Assembly: GCF_029784155.1 (NCBI RefSeq)
Contig: NC_073692.1
Span: 432,431,324 to 432,495,323 of the forward strand
Direction of reading: 5' to 3'
Origin: Uranotaenia lowii
Taxonomy: Eukaryota; Arthropoda; Insecta; Diptera; Culicidae
Length of the DNA stretch: 64,000 nt
Positions 43,201-55,200 of the stretch are shown here, in pieces. Made by a program: the position numbers and the translations under genes. Under the pieces are notes generated by a model, which saw only the letters and a list, made by a program, of their open reading frames with translations, was not told where the DNA came from and ran no database searches. Position 1 is the stretch's first letter. Every line of letters begins with the position of its first letter.

Positions 43201-46200
43201 TTGACTGACTTGACTGACTTGACTGACTTGACTGACTTGACTGACTTGACTGACTTGACTGACTTGACTGACTTGACTGACTTGACTGACTTGACTGACT
43301 TGACTGACTTGACTGACTTGACTGACTTGACTGACTTGACTGACTTGACTGACTTGACTGACTTGACTGACTTGACTGACTTGACTGACTTGACTGACTT
43401 GACTGACTTGACTGACTTGACTGACTTGACTGACTTGACTGACTTGACTGACTTGACTGACTTGACTGACTTGACTGACTTGACTGACTTGACTGACTTG
43501 ACTGACTTGACTGACTTGACTGACTTGACTGACTTGACTGACTTGACTGACTTGACTGACTTGACTGACTTGACTGACTTGACTGACTTGACTGACTTGA
43601 CTGACTTGACTGACTTGACTGACTTGACTGACTTGACTGACTTGACTGACTTGACTGACTTGACTGACTTGACTGACTTGACTGACTTGACTGACTTGAC
43701 TGACTGGACTTGACAAATGTCAAATGAACCGTCTTTGAAATATATTACTTACGTTCAATACTTCTATTTGACTGCAGTCATATTTGAAGTAAGTGCATTA
43801 TCCCACTTTTTCAACTTCACGAATAAAACTATGTTATCAAAAAGTCAAGCTATACAGTTTGTTATTGATAATATTTTCATCAAAATTAAAAACTGAATTA
43901 GCACTACGAGTGTGATCAAATTAAAATAAACTCAATCGATTCCAAATGAAATAAGCAAAATTTTTTATACCAAACGGTTCTCTGAGTTCGCTAACCGCAT
44001 CGGCTCATTTACCCTATTATTCCTTCTTAAAAAAAATTGTTCGAAAAAAGGTTTTCTACATTCTATCGCAAAAACCCTCCTTCGGCATTCGCTCGAGCCA
44101 AACATCCATTGTTTCACACGAATACGTCGCATTTCAGTCGCACGCACACACGAATGGTTGAGTTTTTTCAAAAGTAATTATCTTGACTCAAAACCTTTAT
44201 CAAACATCTTGAAAACGTATGTATCCCAAAATCAAAACTCTCCAACAGTTTTCAAAACTTTTTCAACTGTTGATAAAAGTTCGGTCCTGAATATTTAATT
44301 TCAGATTAGATTAAACTCATTTCGAAAGATTGATTCTATATTACCAATTTAAAAATTAGATTTCTGTTTCATATTTTAGATTCTGTATCCCGTTAAGTAT
44401 TCTTGATTTTCAGTTCGAATCATTCAACCAAAATACCGAGCAATATCTGGGCAACTGTGGGTGAAAACTCAGAATTTATAGAATAGTATTTAGTAAAAAA
44501 TCTTTCTGTTTTTATCAAAACACTCCAGCATATTTTTCAATGGCTTCATTAGCTTTAGAAGTCTTTTATAAAATCATTCATGTGTGTTTTGGTAGCAAAA
44601 ATAAATAAAAATATGTAGTTACTAGATTTGATTTCTTTGTTTGTTTTGCGAATGAATTAAAAAAATCCGGGAAAAACCCAGGCATTTCCAACAAGCCGAT
44701 GGACCGTTCTTAAATTTTGTACAAGTCCGAATAAAACCAAGAAATCTAGCAAGCTTAAATGCGTTTTGTTTGAGTATAGAATCAGTTTTTTGTGAAGATC
44801 TTAGCCTTAAAGTTGCGAGTTTTTTTTATGAAGCGTTAAGAAATAAATGAAGAATCTTGAAGGCTTCATTTGAAGGAAAAACAATGGTGAAAATGTATAG
44901 AATACTAAAGAGTAAAAGTAAGAGATATATTTTACGGTTTTTATCAGATTTATTTTCAACTTTTGTAAACTCGATTAAATTTGAGATTTTTATTCAAAAC
45001 TGATTTTTTAAATGATCTATAAAATAAATAATGTTAAACATCAATAAATGAATTTTCAGCTAGATTTTTCACCTTAAGATTGATAAAAAATTTTTGTCAA
45101 AAAAATTATTGTTTATTATTTATATTATTTATATAGAACCTGTCACAAAAAAGTTTCAAATTTAAATCCATTCTTTTAAACAGAGCGCAATCTTCAGAAA
45201 AAATTCAAATCACATTTGAAAAAAGTGTTTTTAGGTGTTTTTTGTGTTCAAACTGACAATGATTGAGTATCAAATATTAAATTTGAATCAAAAATAAAAA
45301 TTTTGAAACTGTGATCTATTGCGATTTGAATCCTTAATGAAATTGACATATTAATATTCAAATTATTGATTGAAAATTCTGAGCTCCTAATCGATTTCTG
45401 TATTCAAATTCCAATCAAAAACTCCCAAGCGAATTTAGTTTCAGAGTCCCAAAACGAAATCTCTTACATTAAACTGTTTTTGATATTTCAACTCTGCATC
45501 ATAAATTCCATATAAAAAAGTCTGATTTTTCAATTATTATGTTTTCATTTTTCGAAGTGATGAGGGAAAAAAATCTAATCAACGTTTAAAATACAAAACC
45601 AAGATTCATATCAGGATTTTGTCCCATCGAGGATCTGAATTGTAAATCTAGAATAATTAACTCGATTACATGCAAAGAATTTTAATTTTTACATTTTTTA
45701 ATTTTTTTTTATTTGCAATCAGATCATCCAAGACGATTCAAACCTAAGCTTATTTGATATTTTTACCCACTTCTACAGCCCGGATGGATTTTGATCTTAA
45801 AACTTTGCAAATCCGGGCATTCGAATTCAAAATTCCAAAATTGTTTATCGAAACTCATCTTCCAATTTATTTGGATCAATGTTTTAATGTTTATTTGGAT
45901 AAAATTAGCTAAAAATGGCTTTGGACGCAAAATACCTAATTCTGATTACTCCATCAAAATATTTTTTTGATTTTGCAAAACGACAAAATGCAAATGACAG
46001 ATTGTCACCTTATTTTGCATACGTAAATAATACATTAGAAGCTAATTTTACTGCAGATTTCAACTAATTCCATCCTTGCAATCAAAAGTTATTCACGAGA
46101 GAATACTTTGAATTTCGAGAACAGCCCTTAGTACACAAAATAATATTTCTATGTTCTTTTAGTTTGGGATTTTTCGCAAAACCACTTGAGAGATTGTCAC

Positions 46201-49200
46201 CTAATTAGATTACTAGGTAAATTGCTGAAAATTTCAATAGATTCCATCCACGCAATCAGTAGTTATTCACAAACGAGTTACAGTCCTTATATTCCTATCA
46301 ACAAGTAAGATTTTTGTTGAAAAACTGCAGTAGAATTGTGAAGCTAGGATAAGGTTTCGAGGCTTTGGACTTAGTTCTGAGTCAAAGTTGTAACTATTGA
46401 ATCATTTCAATTGATCATGAAACATTGATTTAAAATCTTAAATTTTGAGTTTAGAGAGGGATATTTTGCTTGACATTTTTAGAACCTCATGAGGAGGAAG
46501 GGGGGATGGTTCAGCCCCTAACCCCTTCCTCGTTCCTACGGCCATGATCCCGTTTATATAGAAATTGTTTTATCGGATCTTTACAGAGTACATCAACTAA
46601 ATAGTATTTTAAAAAGCATCTTGTTGTAATACTACAGAAGCTGTATTACGTGAAGCCGCAAAGAACAGACGTACAGCTCGAACAAAAAATCGTCAAAAAA
46701 GTGAGTAAAATTTCAAATGACCAAATCACCAAAAATACGTTGGGAATTGACTACAAACAGTGCCATCTTTTGTGTCGTTCGAAAGTTACATATTAACTTT
46801 AAATTTCTAAAAAGCGTATATGGACTCACAAAAAAAATCAGTGAAATAACTACAGCTTTGGTTTAAGTTTTCGCACATCTTGAACAGTAATTTATGTGAG
46901 AAAACGCATCGCCTGTCAAACAAGAAAATTCTTGACAATCAGTTGCACGCAGCAGTAGTCATTCTAGGCATCTCAAAGCGGGTTACTTCCACATATCACT
47001 TTAGCATCCTGCTGTTTAAAATTTTGTATTTCTAACACATTTGAAGGAAACAGCTAATGACTTTTATGTTTTTTTTTTGTTCATGCAACATGATGAACGT
47101 ATTAGAAACTTCAACAGCGATTTTCTTGAAGCATGCTTATTGAAAACTGACTGATACTTAGCCATTTTTTCTCAGCTTTGTTTTGACAATTCTGCTGTGT
47201 TTGGAGACATTTGGTGGCCCAGTCAAAACACAAAAATTGGTTCAAAAGAGGTGTTGGGATTTTAACTCAAGTCTCGTAGGCTAGCTTGTACGTCTGTTCT
47301 CTGTGGTGAAACTGTTTTATTATATTTGTTTGTTTTCCTAAAGTAAGTTTGCGATCACATTTTACAGGACCTATAAATTGTTACGACAAACTGGATATAT
47401 AAAAGATGATTCATTTTTAAAAGTCACATTCTGATTCATTCCACACAAAACATCGTTGATAGTTTTGGGTTGAAGAAGTATCATATTAAATCATCTCGAG
47501 TCAAAATAATGAACCAGTGTTCAGATTGTAAATAATCAAGATTCTTGTTAAAATATCATGCAGTATCATTTTAATATTAAGACGCGATCATACTGCCCTC
47601 TAAACCATTATTGATATTCAGCTTAAATCTAAACACTACTCTACATCTAAACTACATTAAATTTAATATGTTTTAAACATTGTGAAAGTAAAAATAGGCT
47701 TACCTTTGGTTCTTCATGAACGAAAACTCGGCATCTTCGATATCTTCAATGTGGATGGATGCTGTGTTTTGTTTTGGTTTTTTGTTCGAATGTTGTTATG
47801 TAATTTGGAAGTGTAGCCAATGTGTATGTTTAAAGTTTGTTTTTTGTTTTGTTGGAGATCCGTTTTTTTTTTGCAATCAGGTGAAAAATACAGGAACAGG
47901 ACAGCACACACGCGTACAAAAACATTGAGAATAAGAGCGGTTTGCAGTTTGCAAGGTTTTTGATTGCGTTGAACGGAAAACGTGGATGGACGTCACAAAA
48001 ACAGAGATTCGGATTATTTGAAATATTTGATTTGATAATCGAATGGAAACGGACGGGACAAGAATGAAAAAAAAAACGAGAAAAAAAAGCAAAATGAGTA
48101 CAGATTAGGTGATTTGTGTTGATGATTTATATGATTATAGGGGTAAATGGAATTTAGGTGGGATGAAATTTGGCTAAAAATGTTAAGTAATAGAAAAAGT
48201 GATCTAACATGCGAATGGATTTAGTTATAAAATCAACACTAGATTGATATGAAATGACATTTTTACAAGTTTCATACCACATGACTCCTAAGTTTGAGTT
48301 TAAAATTTTAATTTAAGAATTAAACCTGAATCCCAACTGATTTTGAGAAATAGTTTACGTCATTTTCATAGATAGGATTGTCTTTAAAAGAATGAAATGA
48401 TGCGATGAATGTGTGATGGCAGTATGAAAAATCCGTTGATCGTACAAATTCTACTGGGTAGCTGCACGTTGTAAAGCGATAGAATCAGTACAATTGAGCT
48501 ACTTGAAAAATTAGCTGTGTTAGACGAAACTTCAGTCAGCCAAGTAAGTATGAAAAATCACAACACAACAAACAATGTTAGAACGATTTAAATTATCTCT
48601 AATGATACTACCTGCCATTTTGACTCTATAAACAGTCTTTTAAGAGAGTGATTGAAACTACCTTCTAGTAGGTAAGTAGGACAGATGAGATCCCATGAGA
48701 AAAGGGTCTGTGGGTCTCGGGTGCGTGGGTGACGCTTTTTGAGGTTAAGTGCAAATTGTTTACGGAACTAAATTCCGGCTAGAACGGCTTGTACGGATAC
48801 TTACACTTGTCCTGCCTTCTCTTGCGCCGGCAGATGCAAATGATGATGATGCAGATGAGTATCACGGCCAGAAGGAGGGCGGCCACAGCTGCTATCAGGA
48901 TGTACGGCGTTAGGATGTCGCCCTTCAGCCACCACGCCACATAACCTACAAAAGACACACGGCGGTGAATTAAAAGGAGAGTTGTTTTTCGGGAAAAACA
49001 AGGGACCATTTTCCACTTACCGGCCACTTCAATCTCGCACGGGATCCCTAGTCCGACGCTGTTGCTGGCCACACAGACATAGGTTCGCATCGCAGACACG
49101 TCGTTATCCAGTATCAGCACACTCTCGTACGCGTCGCCTCTTGTTTTGTGATTCTGCAGGGTATCGTTCTCGTACTTGAGACTCCACTCGAATTCCGACT

Positions 49201-52200
49201 CCTTGGGGCTGCCGATGGCGGTGCATATCAGCAGGTCCTCATCTTTCACCTCTTTCCGCACGATGGTGCACGTGGGCTTATCTGCAATGAATGAGGAAGG
49301 GGGGGTATTATTTGGCGAGCGACAAAAGCGGTCGTATCAAGATATTCTATTTGTGGCGAAAATATCTCCCGTTCGATGGCCACAGAGAACAGACTAAATG
49401 TTCTAATTACTCGAGCATATTTTGGTTTTATTAAGTGACTTCAGCGTCTATTCTCTGTGACATCGAATAACAGTGAGATGGTTGCTGGGGAGTTATCTTA
49501 TCGAACCGAGCCAATATTAGAAGTGTTTTCGAAACGAGAGGAAATTTTCCCCAACATGGGAAGAAGCAAACTCCGGGATCTGGGATCCGGCAAAGGAGAA
49601 TAGCTTACAATGAATATCGATAACGGCATCGGTGCTGTGGTTTCCGTGTTTGTTGGACGCTGTGCATGTGTAAATTCCGGCATCCGATCGTTCCATAACG
49701 TTATTCACCGACAGAGCGCTTCCCCGGGAAATAACATTTCCGTTCCGGGTCCAGACGAAGGTCGGTTCCGGGTAAGCCCGGGATGAGCAAACAATTCGGG
49801 GCGGAATTTTCCCTTCCTCAACGGAGATGGCCGGCGTTGTAAGGGTTGTGTTTTCCGGTGGATCTGGAAAGGAAAATCAAAGGATGAGTTTCGAGTTGTT
49901 ATGTTTTTGGCCAACCCGCTGCGCATATTGTCTTACATTCCACTCCGAAGTAGGTTGTGCTCCGGACTCCGGGGCCTGCCGAGTTGTTCGACGACACACA
50001 CGAGTAGTTGGAGCTGTCACGGATGCGATCCAGCATACCACCGGGCCAAGCGGACATGTTGAAGTGCTGCAATGAGATTTTTAATCAAAATTATTCCCTA
50101 ATTAAATTACCCTCATCAGCATCTTACCAAAACAGAATGAACACTTTCGAAGTCTCCGGTTGCCGGGTCTGCGGGTCTATACTCCCATCGGATAAAGTAT
50201 CGCTCGTCACTATTCTCAATTCCAACTCCATCTTTGAACCAGGAAACCTTACACAGTGGGACGCACTCGACTCGACAAGTCAATGAAATATTGCTAGTCG
50301 CAAACAGTGCTCCCGTATAAGGATTCAGCTTCTGGATAAACGCAGGTGGGGCATGAACATCTAAAGCCACCACAGCCGCATTTCCCTCGCCACCATCGTT
50401 ATACGCATAACAAGAAAAGTTCGTCCTCGAGTCCAATCCAACTGGATCAACAGTCCAGGTGGGAGTCACCACATCCATTACCGGTTTTCCACCCCTTAGC
50501 CACCGATACCTAGTGGCAATGGGATTGCCTCGATCCTCAACCGTACAGTTGAAAGTCACACTTCTCCTCTTGATACCAATCTGAGGGTAAAAGGCAAGTG
50601 TAGCATTCCCCGGTTCATAGTAAATATCCAACGGATTGTCATCGCTGGTGTCGCCCCAACCGGCCACATTGAATCCCTCGCAGGAGTAGTTTCCGATGAA
50701 TTCGCGACCCACGTTCTGCAACAGCATCTTCGTTGGATCCACCTCGCACAAATTCTCGTCTCCCAAGCCCTCGCCATCGCATTCGGGGAGTTCTTTCAAG
50801 AATTCACCATCCAAGAACCATCGAACCTTCGAAAGGATCAACGGATTGCCGTCCTCGATATTACACAGCAGCGTTATGTTAGCCTGTTCGTTTTCCACCA
50901 CCGGAGTGTTGGGTTCCATGTTCAGCGATACGGTGGGTTTGTCTAAAAAGATGATTATGAGTTAGAGTTCTAAAGTTATTTTTGTGGAAACATCATGAAC
51001 TTTTAACGTTAAAAATATCAGTATATCAATTAAGTCGTTTTTAATAAAGAAAATAAGTATTGCTTCGTGTTTTCAATATTACTAAAATACCGTCGTAATT
51101 TTAATATAATGTAAAAAAGTTATCATTGATTGATAACAAAATGATCATGACAAAGCATCTCATTTTCTCAGCTTCCATTTTTCGATGCCGTAAAAAAAAT
51201 TACCCAGTATGACGGATTGGCTTAAGGTTATCACCTTCAAACTTTATATCAATTTCATTAACCTATACCAACAGTGTTGATGTAAACAATTTTTTCGGAC
51301 AATCACCAATTTTTTTTAAATAAATATTTTAAATGGTTACCATTCTTGGCCAAAATTCATCAAAATGCAAATCAAAGATTCGCTTTTTAAATCTCGTTTC
51401 CATTTACTGGAATATGATTCTTTTGCATCACGCAATTGTAGATTTCAAAATTTCATCCATACAAACATTAATTTTTATGATTTCACCTAGTAATTTTTTT
51501 TTGTAATATTTTATACCCCTAAATGTATGTAGCACCTTTATGATTATCTTTAAAATCATTTTTGACAGAAAAAATGTTAAATTCAACTCGCAAAAAACCT
51601 AAAATTTCTTCAATTGATGGTTTATGCCTTATGACACCATAAATATAGAAAGAACTATTAATTTTCAAATGTTTTCATTTGATTTTTCATTAAAATCAAA
51701 GCTTGTTGAAATTTAACCCTTTTTTTTAGAAGGTGAAAATCGTATGTTTTTGGTAAATTAAAAATAACTGGTGAAACCAATATTTTTTCGGACTACGTCA
51801 ATTTGATGTCCCATCAACTTTAAACTTTTGATGAACAAACGACATGATGATCTGTGTACATTAAGTTTTTAGACGCCATTGAATTTGGAAAGTGTTGAAA
51901 GATGTCCAAGTTGGCCACTTTATAAATAATCAGATTGAGTGAACTTAAGGTGTCAAAAGTTTACAAACAAAAATTCTGAAAGATAAATCATCTTGTGTTT
52001 TTGTGGTAATAGAGCTTACTAATTTTTGTAAAGAACACACTTGCATTCATCTGATATCAAAAGTGTTCGAGGTTCTGAGTGGTCCCGAAAAGGTCTTGTA
52101 TTTTTTTTTAATGTGGAAATTGGAAGTACAAAATTGTCCAACGTTACGTTCTGCCTTCAACGAATTTCCACTTAATCTCTTCAGCTTTATCCAGATCGAG

Positions 52201-55200
52201 ATCGGGGTCTGTTATTTAAACAGACCGAAATCCGTGACTTTGTCGATAAGATATTTCCGATATTTCATTTTATGTGAGTCACGAAAATATGCCACAAAAT
52301 TTTAATTTTTCTTAATATCCAGATCAGGTTTCCTACTAACAATGTTTTACAATAATGATGTAGCTTATTTTAATGTGAATCCAATTCGCTTCTACTCAAA
52401 TTAATTTTTTTCGAATCCAATCCAATGGTTTCAATCCAATCTATTCAAATTATTCTTGACTTTATGCTTACGTTGTATTTTCTGGAAATCTAACCATATA
52501 AAGAAAAGTTGACAGATAACCCGCTTTCAAAACAAAATTTGGGAGAAGTCTTGCCCGGCCCGGTTGCTTGGATTTCATTTAAATCGCCCATTTTTTGCCC
52601 GGATTTCCTCAATTTATTTGCCAAATAACCAAAAGTGGTACAAATCGTATAATTAATTTTTTTTTGAGCAAGTTGTATAAAATAGTTCATGAAAGATTTA
52701 TTGGAAGCCTAAAATACGATTTAAAATCTGATGATAAGTTTTGATGATTTTTTTCAATTTAATTTTTTTCATTTTTGTTGAGTAATTCCTGGATTTTGAC
52801 CAACTTCGCCCGGATATTGCCCGGATTTTTGATCGACGATTTTATATCTAATGCCCGGATTTTGCCAGATTTTTATATAAAATAGTCCGGACACGTGCTT
52901 AAAAAACCTGGCAACCTTAATATAAAGTGAAACAAATATTTCGTTCTTCCATTTCCATCAGATAACGTTGGAAACACTGGCATAATCAAATGAAAAATCT
53001 TGAGAAGTCGGGAATTGGTATTGTGTTTTTTAACGTTAACTTCCATATGACAAAAATGTACACGATATCAATCTAACATTCTTATTTGTTTGGCATTTTG
53101 AGAGTGTGAATGCATTTGCACTCTTCAGATTCCAAGTAAATCAGGCTTTTCATAGATTAGTTGTTTACGATGAGCTGAAAATTTTTGTAATAATTTCAAT
53201 TGAGTAATGCTTTTCAATATATTTTCATATAGTTGAATATCTTCCGAAACTTAAAAAATAATAAAGTATCATAACTTTAAAAGAAGGCTTGTTTGAAAAT
53301 GTCAAGAGCATATACACTGAGGTCTTTGGAAAAAAATAAGACTTCAAATCAGATTCCAATCAATATTCCGAAGCTTAACTGACCATTATAGAACTGTACA
53401 GAATGGATTACAAAAATTTTCATATCGATATGATTGTACCTACTAAATGCTTCCTAATCGCACCAAGATATTTGAAAACTGCCGGGCAGTTTTATTTGAC
53501 TAAATAAAGAAATAAAATTAAAGGTAGGTACTTGAATGGCATAGAATGATCGAAAATTTTTCACATTTGAATGGAAATAATTGGTACACCGTTATAATTA
53601 TATGATGGAAAATATAAAATGCACTTTGCCTTTGATTGTTGCATACATAAGGTTGCCAGAATTTTTTCCACTCCCATCCGGGCCTAGCAATTCCGGGCAT
53701 TTTTTCAAAAAAACCTGGCAAAATCCGGGCATGGATTTCAATTTTTCAAATCCAAAAACCGGGCAAAAACCGGGCAAAACTTAGGTGTAATTATACATAA
53801 AAGCAAAAAAAATGCAAAAAATATTGAAATTAATATTTTTTAATGTAATTGCAGACTTCCAAAAACTTTTTGGAACACTTAAATATTTAAAGGTTTATAA
53901 AAGTAAATCAGCGAAATTATTTGAAACAACCGTTGAAAATTTCCATACCGTTAATCTATTTTGCTGGAACTTACTTAAAAACTATGATTTTTTTTGGTGT
54001 CTTTGTGAAAATTGTGAAAAAATCCGGGCAATATCCGGACTATTTTCACGATATCCGGGCAACCGGGCCGGACCGGACTTTATCGAAACTTTGCATCAAA
54101 TATCCGGGCAAACCCGGATAAAACCGGGCAATCTGGCAAGCTTATGCATACATCAACTACTCAAAGCTAAAAGGATTGAGGAAATTTGGAATCGAAAAGA
54201 GAAAGATGAAAATGTTTTTTTTTTTTAATCTGAACCAAAATTCCACAAAAGGACGCACAGTGGAGATTTTTAAGCCAAAAAGGGTACAGAATTCGGACAA
54301 GATAGTCTCGCTTGAAAGGTTTACACCGTTTTTTTAAAATATAAAATGACTAAAAATGCCTCGTTGCCCGATTTCCTCAATTTATTTTTATGTGTCACGG
54401 CATATTTCCGATTGTAGCTAGCAATCTATTTAGCTACAATATAGATAAATGAAATTTTTTAATGTTAAAATGTAAACTGAATCGATTGGTATATTCCAAT
54501 TTTTGGTTGACCAACGACAAATTTGCCAAACTATTTTGCCTGTTTTCCCCTAAATTTAAGAAATTTTTCAAAGAGGTGCAGTCAAGTTAAGTATAATCCA
54601 GCAAATTTTCATCTTGAAGATCATTTTTGGTAGATTTTAAATTCATCCTAAAGCCAATTGTTTTGCTTTTTTTGCACTGGAACGAATAGAAAAAGCTTTA
54701 TTTATTTTTTTCATTTTCTGATCCATTGTCACTTGTTGTATCTAAAGTTAAAACAAAAATCCGGGTACACCAATTGATTCCGTTGACATTTTTCAATAAA
54801 TAAAGATGGTTAACTTGACTTTTTTTAGCAAAATAGATTGATACCATTGAAATTATTCCATTACACCTGAAAAAAAAATGTGGAAATCGGGCAAAATAAT
54901 GAATGTCTCAGAGTAATTTTATCAAAATGTGGTGTGGACCATTTGATTTCTCGTGTTCCTGACTTGCACTTTATCAAGCCGCGTGTGTGCAGATGTTTGA
55001 AGATGTTAAACCTGATAATTTTAATTTTTATTTTGCTATGAAATACATGACAATAATTAAATTCAACAGAAGCTTACTTTGGATTCTCGTAGGTCGAAAC
55101 AAGGTTATTTCGTGTTAAGCGGATAATTTTTCGCCTGGCACGAAAACTCAAATCAGATTCCCGAATTTATCTTATTAATTAAGATTAATCACCGTGAATT

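Larger units (their letters stand above)
41908..47703 (-). other. Large intron (5.8 kb) of the Ig gene
   Basis: Holds the 1.5-kb minisatellite (42229-43714), scattered ccggg-type remnants (near 44665 and 45780), copies of the ctatctcaaaacc-type dispersed repeat (45985-46275) and a MITE (46656-47306). No additional exon was needed to keep phase. Confidence 0.7.

Noticed and set aside
42229..43714. CRISPR-like array
   Set aside because: Units are contiguous with no spacers, and the genome is eukaryotic.
42130..43723. ORFs of 325-527 codons on both strands
   Set aside because: Open only because a 9-bp repeat has no stop in those frames; the same DNA is open on both strands.
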